Source: Trema orientale (Eukaryota > Streptophyta > Magnoliopsida > Rosales > Cannabaceae). Taken from it: DNA of 64,000 bases. The DNA lies in contig JXTC01000060.1 of the NCBI GenBank assembly GCA_002914845.1, forward strand, positions 676,313-740,312. Direction: 5' to 3'. Under the pieces are notes generated by a model. That model had not been told where the DNA came from. It saw only the letters and a list, made by a program, of their open reading frames with translations, and did no database searches. This document shows, piece after piece, positions 1-12,305 of this stretch. A program made the translations under genes and the position numbers. Numbering within the stretch: the stretch's first letter is position 1; each line of letters starts with the position of its first letter.

Positions 1-1560
1 TCACGCACTATATATATATATATACACTTTTTAATGTGTGTTTTAAGTATAATAACATATAAATTAGCAAAAGTAGTGTGTGTTTTAAGTATAATAACAT
101 GTTAATTGGACAGAGAAATTAAAGAGAACTTCTTGCGCTTTTGGTTGACACTAGTACCTTAGTAAAAGTAGGAGAGAGAAACGAAAGGAAGGACATGGAA
201 TTAATGGATAGATTTGGGGCATACTAGTTGTTAGTTAGAAGGATTTTAGAAAAGAATAGAGAAATTAGGAAATACATTTCTAATCCTTAATTTAACCAGT
301 TTTCGATTATCTCCAAATTGGAGAAATTATAGGAAGGATTTCCAAAATCAATTAGTATAGTAGAGTTATTATTGTCAACTAAAACCTTCTCATTCTTTTA
401 ATTTCTCTCTCCTACCAAGCAAAAGAGATGATTTGGTCCTCTTGCATTCCTCTCATAACAAACATAACAAGAGAAAACTGGTTCTCATCATTCCTCCCTC
501 ATCTTCCTTCTCTAGGAATTGTACCTCTTCCTTCACTGCTACCAGACATAGGGTTAGTCATCAGAAAGCAGGAAGGGTTGGTGAGTAAGAGAGAGAGGTA
601 AGTAGCTATTAGACAGAGACTCTAAAAGTTCCCGTGAAGAGATTAAATCATATATATATATATATAAAACCATTGTTATGGTGAAAAGATATCAAAGCAA
701 TATTTACGGTTTTATTACTTTTACTTGTTTTAAGCATGTGGACTTCAACCTTAAATCTCAATATTAAGGTGAGGGTAATGCTAAACTTGCAACCACAATG
801 GTCAGGGTTAGGTATTCAGTATGTTTTCTTTAAAAGTTAGTTCGTGAACTTATAATATATGTTTTGAATTGAAAAAAAATTTAAGGATGTTGTTAGCAGA
901 TTATTATCAATTCTGATCTAGAAAAAAAACTCACGCGGAAATACAAAGAGCTAATAATTAGGATCCCTAAAATACATATTGACTGGTGAACTCTACCAGA
1001 AGTTGATTAGGAATTAGTCATGCGTGTTACAGAATGAGTAGCTAATGCCTAGCTATAAAGCAATAATTAAAAAGAGAACACTAAGGAATGTGGACCAAAT
1101 TCCAGCAAATAAAGAAGTAAAAGGAATTAAGATAGACCCTTCCACACAAAACCTTATACTTATGATATGGTGCCAGTATATATTTACTCGATATGTGGGG
1201 ATGATATCACAAGTTTTCAACTAAGTACCTTTTACAGTTTACTGACCTGAAATGGATATACATGTTAGTGTGGAGACGAGTACTATATATAACGAGAGGT
1301 ATGTTACCTGGTCTCAATTTTCAGCCGGAGTAAGAACTTATTGATCGTATATGTAGTAGCAATATTGATCTTCCATGCCAATTATGAGCGCCCTAGATTT
1401 AACATATCTATGCATATTATAAGGCTTTTTTCACTACATATGAGTATTTCATCAATATGTCAATTTCTTGGCAGTAAGAGTTGAAATTATTGACAGCATA
1501 TTAACAGTGAAGATGATAACATAAAGATAAAAAATGATCTTTTTTGCGTGATATTATTTA
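1..1560. other. AT-rich flank, no gene
   Basis: I see no coding region. The stretch 1180-1500 resembles sequences just upstream of the better preserved peptide units (about 12530-12720 and 33955-34090), for example a 'ggtctcaatttt' stretch followed by a poorly conserved A/T-rich tract, so it is probably the distal upstream part of the first array unit. A weak inverted similarity between 165-190 and 405-430 (a 'ggagagagaaa' core) could be a degraded foldback element. Confidence 0.4.
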
Positions 1561-1690
1561 TCAAGCTTAATAATGATTACTTGCTCGGTGGCCACGTACG
1601 GCAGGTAGCCCATCTCTCCCAATGGTGGAAGAACATTGTGGCATCTCCACTTCGTTTCATAAATATAGTATTACTCCACAATATTATCTG
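1561..1690 (+). promoter_or_regulatory. array promoter block, copy 1
   Basis: First copy of a block that recurs across the array. Its core reads 'ctcccaatgg', a short spacer, 'acattgtggcatc' and 'ttcgtttcata'. The same order occurs at 12912-12965, 28103-28158 and 34228-34275, each time upstream of a peptide gene. The core contains a CCAAT box in an imperfect palindrome (CCAATGG/CCATTG-like). Here the matching coding sequence is about 4.1 kb downstream (5805) because transposons have been inserted between them. Confidence 0.55.
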
Positions 1691-1871
1691 ATATCGCATG
1701 CATTTCAGGAACTAATCATTCACCCGTGAATTGAAGATATATGCAGCCCTAGGTATTTTTCATAATCTTCCATATATATTATATTGAAGTAAAACTTTTA
1801 ATTTATTGCTCACCTTAGATCAGATGTACGCATACTGATTTCAGTAATAAAAGCTCGCTCGGTATTTATAC

Positions 1872-2730
1872 AATGGAGATTTTTGTTTTTACTTCATTGA
1901 TGGGTATTTTGTCTAATTTGAAAAGTGACCTACAAGAACAGGTTAATTTTTCTAATTTACATTCTAATTCCAATTTAAAAATGAAACTAATTTGGTTCTA
2001 TTTTTCAAATTCATATCAATAATGAGTTTTAGGAATATTTCTTTATAGCGTGTAATGGAATAAACTACTCCATTTGAATTTATTGACAATTCTAATCTTA
2101 TTTTTCTAATTTTATTTTAGTTTTACTTTTTTTAATATAAAATGAAATATCCGTTAGAATTTAATTTACTATACTTCATAAATATAAGTTTAGACCGTGA
2201 TTCACCTTTAAATTTTTTTAAAGAAAATTATTACCTATAATTCAAATTTTTAATTTTTTTGTGATTTATTTATCAAATTTTCTTACGACATGCATTGATA
2301 TTTTTACTTTAGTTTATTTTAACATGAATTTAAAATATTTTTTATAAATTTAGTATAGAATCCTGAGTTTATGTTTTTTTTCCTCCTAACATTAAAAAAA
2401 TAAAATTTGCTACTTTTATATCTTTACTATGACTAAACTTTATAGAGAATTAAAATTAACGAGAATTATCCCTAAGAAAAAAGTAATGATAATTAGAATA
2501 TTAAAAGTACATTAATGAAATAGGATAAAATAAATAAAAAATAAACAATTAAAGTCATAGGTCACAAATAGACTGCCTATTTTTAAGTCATAAATAGCTT
2601 TTTATATTTAAATATTAATTAGATTAAATATTTTTAGCATAATTATTAATATTATTATAACTATTAGATTGCCCAACTTAGAGTAACCATCCATGGAGCA
2701 AAAACAAAAATCTCCTTTCAAACATCACCC
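1872..2730. mobile_element. long-TIR DNA element, copy 1
   Basis: The left end (caatggagatttttgttttt, then a 'gatgggta' block) returns inverted at the right end (2685-2730, ending 'aacatcaccc'). The inner sequence is AT-rich without coding capacity. A second copy with the same ends lies at 7459-8232. The terminal inverted repeats are about 45-50 bp and imperfect. No transposase is present, so this is a non-autonomous DNA transposon. The flanks are TA-rich, so a target duplication cannot be defined. Confidence 0.6.
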
Positions 2731-3056
2731 ATATATATATATATATATTAAGTTATTTGCTTAATTAATGTGCTAAAAATTAGTACGTAAGCTAGAGTCA
2801 ATTAATTAATCACTTAAATATTGTCTTATTTTTGAGGTTTAGTAGCTTAATTATTATCCAATTCTTGGAATTAGACCAAGTTTGGTTTAACTTTTTAACA
2901 AGCTAAAAGCATTTTTCAAATAATCTGCTGGCCAAAAGGTGTTTGGTAAAAACTTAAAAATCAGATTATTCAATAATTTTTGACAAAGCTACAGCCAAAA
3001 ATTAAAGCTGGCCTAAGATAGTTTTGGCTTTTAGATTATCCAGGAATCTACACTAT

Positions 3057-5265
3057 ATTTTAACGAATAAATCATAATTGTAAAAATTCAAATTTTAAGA
3101 GAGTAAATTGAGAATTTTACTAATGTCTGGATTAAATAAGAGAGTGGTTTATTTGCAAAATTTCTTTGGAAATAGGGACTAAACTGTAATTTTTAGAGGG
3201 ACTTGATTGAATGAGTTTTAAAAAGTTAAGGGTCAAAGTGTAATTTTAGAAAATTGCACCGTGCCCTACTAAGAGGGTACACGTGGCCCTCATCACTTTT
3301 CCCCCTCACACTCTCTCTCTTCTCCCTTGACCTCCTTCTGCTTTCCCTCTCGTTCTCGGTCACCGAAGGACCAAGAGACCGCTGAGCAGCCACCAGTTAC
3401 TGTTCGGCCTCCTTGACCCCCGGCGCTGCCTTGTTGCACTGCCAGCTGCCCACACCGCAGGTCCCACGAAACCGCCGAGCTTCTCTGCCAGAAAAATACC
3501 GATTTCAGGCTTTGGGACTTTTGATTTTCTGGCGTCGTTTCGAGCCATTTCAGATCATGTTATTAAGCTCGTTGGATTCGTTTTGTTGAGAGGAATTTCT
3601 AGGTATCTATCTATTTTTTCCGATTTGAAAGTTGCTATTTTTGACTGTTTTGAGCTTGAGTTTGACTTTTTGATCCGGCCGTTGAATTGTTGATGTCATT
3701 TTTGGAATATACTCGGGAAACAGAGAAGATTGATATATATATTGACTATATTTGGTGACCGACACGAAAAATAAAATCGAACGGCTAAGATTTACCTCGT
3801 TTTATATGCCATCGGTGCGGTTTCAGCTCGAACCCAAATTGAAAGAATTATATGTCTAACCTAGCTATTTTAGGTGCTAGAAATTCAGTGAAGGAGTTTG
3901 TTTATGGATTTGAAGCTTCATTAAAATGTTAGTTTTTCACAAGAGAACGATCGAGGGCTTGGAATTGATTCCCGACCCTCCAAGAGATCGTCTAACGATA
4001 CTTTGAGGATCTAATAGCGTGGTATCACTATTTTGGTGAGGTAGGGATTTAGTTACCTCTGTTTTATATTGTTTTTGAATAAAACTTACTTTTTATAACA
4101 CATGAAGACAAACAAGACTTTTGAACTGTTTTGGATATTTGTGATGGAATTTGATTGTATGATGTATATATTATATTCCTCTAGGACTTTTCTAAGTATA
4201 GATTATTTTTGGGTATATCAAAAATAGGGCTACTATGCTGCCCATTTTTCTATAAAACCTAATATGCTTATTTTGTTAAAAAACTAGAGCACGATAGCTT
4301 TCACACTTCAGTTTTATGTTGCACGTGTCATAGGATCATATACATGAGCACCGTGTTAGTATCGTGGGTTTATAGCATGGTGCTGCGTGCCCCACCATCG
4401 GTGTAGAGTCTGTAAACCCATGTAGGGTTTGTTTCTTCTGATTACCTCCTCATTTGGTAGGTATAGGCAATTCGGTTGCCTCTCCAGGTTTGGTAGGCAA
4501 CACATGAGTGTACCTTCCGAATATGGGCTTAGGTCTCAGGCAGACTGTTAGGTATACTTAGTGCCATTATCTAGTGTTTCCACAGATAAGAGAATGAGAG
4601 CTCATGGGTATAGGTTGATTTGTGTCATGTGCATATGAATTGAATAGTTTTTGCTTACACTGTTTTATTTATACATATATATATATATAGATTTCCAATT
4701 TTGGATTATTATATATGTATGTTTTGGATTTTATACTAACCATGCAGAAACTTTCTATCACTAAAATATTTTCTATCAAGGTAACTGTTTTTCTACTAGG
4801 CATTGTATGCTCACCCCCTACCTTCCTTCCTCGCGTGGTGTTCAGTGCGACCTTGGTGATTAAGAGGATTAAGAGACTTATCTCTGATTGTAGTTCATTG
4901 TCTTGGTAATGCTAGAAGTTTGTTATTATCGTGTTTAGATTGTTTGGATTTTGTGTTAGTATTGAACTAAGATTACTACTTTCCATTAAATATGTGAAGT
5001 ATGCCATTCTGGTATAAGATATTTGTTGTGGATAATAATGATGCTTGGACTTTAATCTGAATTATGTATTTGAATTACTATTTGATCTATGTTTAATGTT
5101 ATATACGAACTGTGGGAGAGGTTCACGAGATGAAATTTCAAATATTTTATTTAAATGTGCTGCTTATAAAATTGAAACTTTTTAGACATTTTTTATATCG
5201 AGGAATTTCCTATCTTCGTGAAATTCTCCTTCAGCTACTGGCCCGGATTTTGGGTCATGATAATA
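3057..5265 (+). mobile_element. non-coding LTR-like repeat, plus copy
   Basis: A non-coding repeat whose segments reappear in reverse complement at 15160-16690. Matching blocks include the stretch around 3950-4030 (Cys-like 'gaccctcc...gatcg' region), the 'acctcctcatttggtaggta' tract at 4444-4463 and the 'ccttccttcctcg' tract near 4820. No gag or pol ORF is present. Size, lack of TIRs and dispersed related copies suggest a solo LTR or other non-autonomous LTR-type element; I cannot assign a lineage. The flanks 2870-3050 and 5630-5800 resemble each other in inverted orientation, so it may have landed inside an older MITE. Confidence 0.45.
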
Positions 5266-5804
5266 ATGGCTAAAGTACCCTCACTTAAAAGTAAAAATGC
5301 CAAACATTTAATTGAGTTTATTTCATATCAATTTTTTTTAAAGTGTTAATATATTTAAATGGTAATTGACTAAAATACTCTTCATATTTATTATTTTGAA
5401 GTAACCAAATTGATTATTTATTGAAATTTTAAATTCAGGTAGAAATAAAGTAAAATAAAATAAAATAAATTTAATTGAGTTTATTTTCGTATCAATTTTT
5501 TTTTAAAGAAAGTATTAATATGTTTAGTATGTACAAATATGCACAATTGTAAAAAATATTAATAAGCTCTTTCTATAAATATGTATAATTGTATAATGAT
5601 GTTTATTTTGGTCATTTTATATTTGCACAACAATTCAGCCCTACAGTTTACCAAATACTTTAATACAGTTTTTTCAAGTCACAACACTTTAAAATTATAG
5701 TTTACCAAACACTCAACTAATTTATGTTATAATGGATTTTTCTTTCAGCATAGCTAAAAGTATTTTTCTTAAAATCGAGAGTTCTACCAAATTGACCCTT
5801 AATC

Positions 5805-6098
5805 ATGAAAACTCTACTTGTGCTCATGGTTGCCAGCTTTTGTGATCTTCTTGGCATCTTTGCCAACTGAAGGAAGAAGTGATCAACAAGTACGTACTGC
5901 CCTCGCTCGTGATCGACACCGGCAACTTCCCTCGTTGATCATGTTCATCATCCGATCAATTCTTGAAATTATTTTGGTTGAGAAGTGCTTAATACTGCTG
6001 AAGCTAAGAACATTACGGATAATAATCATCAAGATACTCCAAAGCAGGCTGATCATGACACGGCCAGAGTCCTAGTACTGATCAAGACCACACGTTGA
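5805..6098 (+). pseudogene. secreted peptide precursor pseudogene
   Basis: A decayed member of the array family. The start (MKTLLVLMVA) is intact, but a frameshift near residue 10 sends the signal peptide out of frame and leads to a stop; in the shifted frame the signal peptide continues as FLASLPTEG, as in the intact paralogs. Further on, the frame reads DHVHHPINS, stop, NYFG, stop, EVLN, which aligns with the paralog segment that runs from DHHQP to FGRKVLN. Both stops are TGA; the second occupies the Arg codon of the GRK motif. The 3' flank, including the poly(A) block at 6433, is conserved, so this is a tandem-duplicated gene and not a retrocopy. Confidence 0.8.
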
Positions 6099-6432
6099 TA
6101 ATGAAAAGATTGTACGTATGTGTATACCTAGTTTCTTTCTTCTTTTTTTTTTTTTTTTTTTGAAATCTAAACCTAGTATTTCTTTGGCTTTATGTGACAA
6201 ATCAAACTGGACTGTTAGCTTAATTTTGTAGCCATAACGATATGAATGGCGCCGCCTAGCTACTCTGTCGACCATATAACTATATATGTTCACTGAAGAT
6301 AATAGTATGGGTAATTGATCAATAATATTTGTATTTCCTGAGTCAATATTTATACGTGTATTATTATATATATAAATATACATTAAGTGTGTTGTGTGTA
6401 ATATTATTTTATACATGCACATATTTCGTGGA

Positions 6433-6438
6433 AATAAA
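6433..6438 (+). terminator. poly(A) signal of the 5.8 kb pseudogene
   Basis: AATAAA in the block 'ggaaataaaacaccacgc', which is repeated almost unchanged downstream of the 13.4, 28.4 and 34.6 kb genes. The preceding stretch from about 6225 ('gccataacgatatg...ggcgccgcctagct') also matches those 3' flanks. Confidence 0.6.
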
Positions 6439-6560
6439 ACACCACGCGTTATAATATCTAGTATCCAAAATATGGTTATATTGAGTGCCAAATTAATTGC
6501 TTCATTAATATTAATCACAATGGTTGCAAGAGGGCCGGCCTGGATCGATATATTCAATTT

Positions 6561-7050
6561 AAGTAATTAGGGGTTCCGATCCTGAAGCACCTAAAAGGTT
6601 TTGTTTTTTGTTTTTTTTTTCAAAAAGGATATTAATTTGTTGCGCATGAATCGGATCTCAATTTCTAAATAGCACAAAGTAATAACTCCGGCTGTGAATT
6701 TCTAATTAATTTCACAAATAATCACGCTAATTAAATCGCTGTAAACATAAACGTTGTTAAAAATATCTACAAACAAACATTCTTAGTCTCGTTTGGACCG
6801 TGGGACTAGTTCATGACTAGATCCGGGAATTAATGGGACAATCAACTTTCACGAAACTTTTCCTTTTGTATCACTTCTACTGCTTCTCTTTTTCCATTCC
6901 TGTATATGATCATTCATCAATACTTGCATGATGTCGTTATTTAGGAAACTTGAATTATCCATGTCGTACGTCCTATACTTCTAGTTAATAATTATTTTTT
7001 TTACCAACTGGATAATATTATCAATTAACGGTACATCCCCTGATTGCAAG
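6561..7050. other. intergenic, nothing recognised
   Basis: No ORF, RNA gene or repeat boundary is evident. The last 150 bases begin to resemble the upstream part of the next array unit. Confidence 0.4.
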
Positions 7051-7370
7051 GTAAAATTTTCATGGTCAATCATGCATATGTATGTAGGTACGTACAGGGG
7101 ATAAGAAACATCGTCAATTATGTGAGAAAATGGGATCATGGTTATAATTGTATTTTGAAAATATCATCTACTTTTTCCCATGTATTTCCCATGTATCATC
7201 TACCCAAGTGAAATCATGGGATATGATTCACGTTTAAACAATTCAATAAAATCGAAATTTATTAGTGAAAAGCATGTCAATAATTATTACGTTCTGGGTG
7301 GCCACAGTTCTATGTCACAACCAATATAACATTTATACAATGTGATATTCGCACAGCTGGTTTTCTTTTA
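7050..7370 (+). promoter_or_regulatory. array promoter block without gene (type II)
   Basis: Shows the ordered motifs of the second promoter type: 'ttcatggtcaa', later 'tttttcccatgtat', 'aaatcatgggatatgattca', then 'gggtggccacag' and 'cgcacagctggttttctttt'. The same order occurs at 16960-17270, 23850-24160, 37500-37740, 39340-39590 and 40095-40420. The coding part is missing; the long-TIR element at 7459 begins about 90 bp after the block. Confidence 0.5.
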
Positions 7371-7458
7371 TATATATTGGTGATCAATTATTATTTCTTA
7401 CAGCTCAACTTTCCAGGAGGGAACTTGTACATATCATGATTTTGTATGTATATATAAT

Positions 7459-8232
7459 GGGTGATGTTTCAATGGAGATTTTTGTTTTTGCTCCATAGAT
7501 GGGTAAGATTATCAAGTTGAATATGACCTACAATAGTAAGTAATTTCATCTATTTCTGATCAATTAATTTTTTATTCAATTATTTTTCTTTTTTATTTAT
7601 TTCTTTTCTTTTTTTATTTTAACTTATAAGTGTAATTTTTTAAATTTCATTTAATCTGAACATATTATGCTACTAATATGAATAAGTAATTTTTTTTTTG
7701 AGAATATAAATAATATTAGTTTTGTTTTTTTATGGGATGTAACTTTAGGTTTTTTTTTTTTTTTAAATGAAAGGGAATAACGTTAGTTTTGAAATTATAA
7801 AAAAGAAAGAATATTTTTTTTAAGAAAAAATTTTGATAAAAAAATTAATATTTAATAGTTTTAAATTAACGGTTAGTTGTCTTTTTTTTTTTAGAATATA
7901 TACATAAAATTAGTTTTTTTTTTTTGAGGGGATATATAATATTAGTTTTGAATTATAAAAAAAACTCATTTTTTAATGAAAAATTTAATATGTATATAAT
8001 TAGTTTTTTAGAATAAAAAAAGAAAAAATAATGAAAAGGGGATTAAAAAAAAAATTCCAACTCACAGGTCATACATAGGTTACTAATTTTTTAAGTCATA
8101 AGTATTTAATTAGATTTTTGTTTTTTGATAAAATTACTAATATCATTATAACCATCAGAATAAAATCCAATGGTCCAAATGAAAGTACCCATCAATGGAG
8201 TAAAAATAAAAATCTCCATTGAAACATGACCC
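7459..8232. mobile_element. long-TIR DNA element, copy 2
   Basis: Ends GGGTGATGTTTCAATGGAG on the left and the reverse complement of GGGTCATGTTTCAATGGAG on the right, about 50 bp of imperfect TIR. The interior is poly(T)/poly(A)-rich and non-coding. It is the sister of 1872-2730. Both copies lie shortly after an array promoter block, so the element either favours this context or was duplicated with it. Confidence 0.65.
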
Positions 8233-8940
8233 ATACATATATATATGTGCAATAAACATGAAGCCCTAACATATATATATATAAGACATAAAGACATGCA
8301 GGTTTTGTGAGTCTATATAATAAGAAAATAATATCATCTGGTTTATTGTGACACAAAATTAAAAAAGAATCCTTTATAATGCATCATATATTATGTTGAC
8401 TTTCTTTCTTTTTTTTTTTTAAAAAAAAAAAAAGGAGAATCACGTTGTAATGTGGCCACGTACTTAATTTGATCAATAATAAATATTGACATATCTCTTA
8501 TATATAATATAAATAGTTATTTTTCTTTTACAAGTATTTTTTTTTAGTCGTTAATTGGATCAATTAGAAAATCATGCTCTCACATTAGTAAAACTTGTAA
8601 CGGATTCGGAATCGTTTCAAAGCCATATAATGATATATATATATATATAATTGAGCTTCTGATTTTGCGTCCCCGATTCACCGTACACGTACGGCTTCAT
8701 ACTTTGCATCTCAAATCAATATTCCCAATAAGAAAAAACAAAGTACTTGTAGTTATGTTAGATGGTAAAAAAATTGAGAAGAGAGAGAGATCCATTTTAC
8801 GCTAAGCAGATCCAAAAGCCTATCACATTCAATAGGGATGCATCCAATTAAAGATCTGAATTTAACATTCATGATTTTATTTATTACCTAACTCGGCTAC
8901 TTGCAACTGCTAATTTAATATAATTTTATTGATTTTCTAG
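8233..8940. other. AT-rich intergenic stretch
   Basis: Homopolymer and (TA)n tracts, no coding region or structured repeat that I can support. Confidence 0.4.
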
Positions 8941-8943
8941 TTG

Positions 8944-9590
8944 TTTATGTGTAATTTTGTCTTAGGTGTGCTGACGTCGTACTTCCTTTTCATGTAATTG
9001 CTTGATGGAATTCTTGTCGCAGTTGGTTGTTATTTCTTTATCATCGCCATTATGGCAGTTGATACCGTTTGCTGTATTGCTGTCAATTCATTTTGTATAT
9101 GGTTTTTTTAATGTTCTTGTCGTTTATGCTCTTTATTGTCGTTTTTTTAATTTGTAGTGATTGGTCTTGTTTACTTGATATGTTTGTCGTGTTTGTCGTT
9201 GTTTCAGAACACATCGTACGTTCCTGAAACTATTGTCGTTTTAACCTCTTGGTTTTTTTTTCCGGTTGCTGTCATTTGTAGCACTTAGTGTCGTTTATGT
9301 TGTTTCATCCGTTGATGTCGTTTTCGTGCTTTCTGCCTTTTAAATATTGTTCCTATTCATATTCTTGCCGTTTCTTTTGTTTTTGTCGTTTGTTTGCTAT
9401 TTTGTCTATTCCCTTCCGATGTCGTTTCCCTGACTAGTTGTCGTTTTGGGTAAGTTTAATTGACTATGTTGCTTCTTGAGCTGATGTCGTTTATACTATT
9501 ATTGTGGTTTCTCATTAATTTCTTAATGTGGCTTCTTGAGCTGATGTCGTTTATACTATTATTGTCGTTTCTCATTAATTTCTTAAAGCG
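8944..9590 (+). repeat. GTCGTTT-rich irregular repeat patch 1
   Basis: The heptamer GTCGTTT or a one-base variant recurs about twelve times between 9118 and 9572 with variable T-rich spacers of about 10-65 bp. No fixed monomer explains the whole patch, although 9466-9525 and 9526-9585 form two nearly identical 60-bp units. The same composition occurs at 11889-12305, 16805-16930, 32185-32760 and, reversed, 45375-45850. ORFs here are low-complexity artefacts. Confidence 0.7.
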
Positions 9591-9659
9591 TAGAATTAGA
9601 AGCGCCATATTAAGTAGCCAGCATGCATATTTCGTACGTTACCATATTCTTCAATGACT

Positions 9660-10220
9660 TTTCCCGCAAAACGAATCTGAATTCCTAATTTGAAGCAACG
9701 ACCATTCGTGTACATATTTAAAACCCATTGCAAAAGCTGAGGCGCCATTTAATTAGCTTCGGCACATGGTAGCATCAGTCAGGGCATATTGCGTGTTAAA
9801 GGTAGAAACAATAGACTGATCAGAAATGATAAAGAAGAGGGGGATTAATATAAATAAATAATTGACTTAGATGGGTTCTAATTAATAGCACGGTTGCGAT
9901 GTCTCTTGTTCTGGTACTTCTTTCCCTCTCGGTGTTATCTTCATTCATTCAACAAAAAGTTAAATATTGGAGGGAGCTGATATCATAATCAATATCTGGA
10001 TTAGGATGAGGCCAATTCATGGGTTAGTGTCATTATGACATTCAGCAATGTTAATCATCAGGAAGACTTTGAATAAATTTGCCTTGTTGGGTTGGTATAT
10101 GTATCTGCATATGACTAAAAAAGTCATGTCATACATTTATTACTGCTAATATTGATTGTCACTGTGTATACTGCTTGGCGACGTTTCTGTGTGTATATAT
10201 ATATATATATAAATTGGTTT
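9660..10220. other. array unit segment without gene
   Basis: 10045-10200 contains a stretch with gaagactttgaataaattt, then ttggtatatgtat and ctgctaatattgattgtcac, which recurs at 25890-26010 and 31500-31625. It is the distal upstream part of an array unit. No gene is seen. Confidence 0.45.
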
Positions 10221-10232
10221 CTATAAATTGAT

Positions 10233-10400
10233 GAGTAATGATAGGGACACCAAAATTTTGAACTAAACACTCACACCATATGATATAGCATGCATTTCAA
10301 TCACTTTTTATTTTAGAGTGGGACCACACTGTTGAAAATTATAAGGCTGAAAGGAATGCTATATCACTGGTGTAATTTTTTGGTGTCCCTATCATTACTT
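10233..10400. mobile_element. Mutator-like MITE, 168 bp
   Basis: Terminal inverted repeats GAGTAATGATAGGGACACC and the complement of AAGTAATGATAGGGACACC, flanked by an exact 9-bp direct repeat TAAATTGAT (10224-10232 and 10401-10409). A 9-bp target duplication with these TIRs is typical of Mutator-like MITEs. The interior contains 'gagtgggaccacact', which is also found in a diverged copy at 39402-39552. Confidence 0.8.
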
Positions 10401-10561
10401 TAAATTGATAGATGGAAAAGAGGCGATTTTGTCAAAAATTAAAGAGCTCGCTCGTGAAATGTGGAGGAAGATTGTACTGCCAATTTAAAATTTGATTACC
10501 AAACAGTTGCGTCCATAATGCTGATTAAATTTTGATTAGCATATATTTCCTAACTAATTTA

Positions 10562-11550
10562 TCTATTTATATATATATATATATTAAGCCTGAAGCAGAG
10601 AGAAAATATAAAAATTCTGATAGCTTCTTTGATTACCATTTTATTTTTAAAATTTTTAGAAAATTATTAATTTAACTTTTTATTTTTTCATGATATGATT
10701 GGTCCTATTATTATTTTTTCATGCTATGATTGGTTGTAATATATACATGTATTATATAATATTGTATTTAATTTAATATTAATGATACCTTATAATAAAT
10801 TTAGTTCATCAAACAAATAATTGTACTACATTCGTCTCATCAAAATAAATATAGAGAGAGATAAATATATAATTTAATGTTTTATATAATATTATATTTA
10901 ATTTAATATTAATGATTTCTTATATTAAATTTAATTCATCGAACGTCAAAAATTTGTGCTACATTCGTCTAAAATAAATATAGAGATAAATATATTTTCT
11001 AATATTGAAATACATTAAACCTAACCATAAATTAGGCTTAATGTATGCAATATTAATACAACTTGCGCAAAGCGCAGTATAATGACTATTATATATTAAA
11101 TCTAAAACAAAATAAAAAAATTGTGATAGTTTCTTTGATCAGTATTCTAATTTTAAAATTTTTAGAAAATTCCTAATTAAACTTTTATTTTTTTATGATA
11201 TAATTGATCCTATTATTATTTTTTCATGTTATGATTGGTTGTAATATATACATATATTATATTTAATTTAATATTAATGATACCTTATATTAAATATAGT
11301 TCATCGAACAAATAATTATGCTACTTTCGTCTCATCAAATAAATGTAGAGATAAATACATTCTTTAATATTTTATATTATTAATGATATCTTATATTAAA
11401 TTCTATTCATCGAATAAATAGTTGTGCTACATTCGTCTCATCAAAATAAATCTAAAAATAAATACATTCTTTAATATTGTAATACATTGAACCTAACTAT
11501 AAATATGTAATATTAATATCAATTCGCGAAAAGTCCGGTATAACAACTAG
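10562..11550 (+). mobile_element. non-autonomous Helitron
   Basis: Starts TCTATTTATATATATA after an A and ends with CTAG followed by T, as expected for Helitron insertion between A and T. A degenerate hairpin (cgcgaaaagtccgg) lies about 10 bp before the CTAG end. Within the element, a second Helitron-like 3' signature occurs at 11064-11090: a perfect TGCGC-AAA-GCGCA hairpin followed by 'gtataatgactatt'. The two halves (about 10620-11090 and 11120-11550) are direct repeats, each with inner repeats around 'ctacattcgtctcatc'. No Rep/helicase is encoded. Confidence 0.65.
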
Positions 11551-11569
11551 TTATTAAATTAACCCCACG

Positions 11570-11880
11570 CACACTCCTTCCAAGTTAAAGTTTTCGTGGT
11601 TAACCATATGTAATACATAGCAAGAAATATATAGCCTTTGAAATGAAAGAAAATGGGCTGGGTTATAATTGCAGATACGAAAATATTGAGACTTGTATTT
11701 AATTGTATTATTCAACTTTGTAACCCCAAGTGGATTCGCGGAATTTTTATCAATTATTAAACAATTCAATATATATGGACAGTAATAGTGAAAAGCGTCA
11801 ATAATGAGGCTTAATCGTAATTACGTTTTAATTAATTAAGCTGGCCAGTCTCTCCACAACATCACACACTTTTTAACACT
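11570..11880 (+). promoter_or_regulatory. array promoter block without gene
   Basis: Contains 'gttttcgtggttaaccatat', 'aaaatgggctgggttataat', 'caactttgtaaccccaag' and 'gaggcttaatcgtaattacg' in the order shared with 16960-17160, 31860-32170 and 37500-37740. Instead of a gene, a GTCGTTT patch begins immediately downstream, the same arrangement as at 32170-32185. Confidence 0.5.
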
Positions 11881-11888
11881 AGGAGATG

Positions 11889-12305
11889 CTGTCGTTTATT
11901 TGTTGTGTAGATTTTCTAAGTCGATAACTGAGTTTGTTTCGTTTTAAAGTTTGGGATATTTCTCCACTGTGAGTTGTTTGTCCTACTAGCTTAATTAGTG
12001 TCCTATTTTAAAATTAGTTTCGTTTCTTCGTTGTCGTTGTGTTTATGTCACTGTCCTTTGGTCGTGATGTCATTGTAGATATCATTATTATCGTCGTTTG
12101 CGTGCAATGATCTATTCCCGCTTCGTTTTACGAAATCATTGTCGTTTTATGCTGATGTCATATTTTCTTGGTGTCGTTTTCTTCAATAAATGTCGTTTTA
12201 TTGTCATAATTGGGTCCATTGTCGTTTTCTGTTTTTATGTCGTTGATACTAATAAATGTACTTTTTTGTTCACATTTTTATTTTATATTAAAGTTTTCAA
12301 TATAA
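11889..12305 (+). repeat. GTCGTTT-rich irregular repeat patch 2
   Basis: GTCGTTT or close variants recur around 11890, 12094, 12140, 12172, 12190, 12220 and 12238, with T-rich spacers. Its first bases (ctgtcgtttatttgttgt) are identical to the start of the patch at 32185, and both are joined to the same array promoter context, so the two patches were probably duplicated together. Confidence 0.65.

Noticed and set aside
3360..3548. Short minus-strand ORF in the 3 kb repeat
   Set aside because: Lies in the GC-richer part of a non-coding repeat; no homolog recognised and not conserved in the 15-17 kb copy.
6072..6557. 161-codon minus-strand ORF
   Set aside because: Runs antisense through the 3' flank of the 5.8 kb pseudogene, includes a poly-Lys run from a poly(T) tract, and has no recognisable domain.
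9460..9657. ORF over the GTCGTTT patch
   Set aside because: Leucine-rich translation arises from a 60-bp tandem repeat in T-rich sequence.
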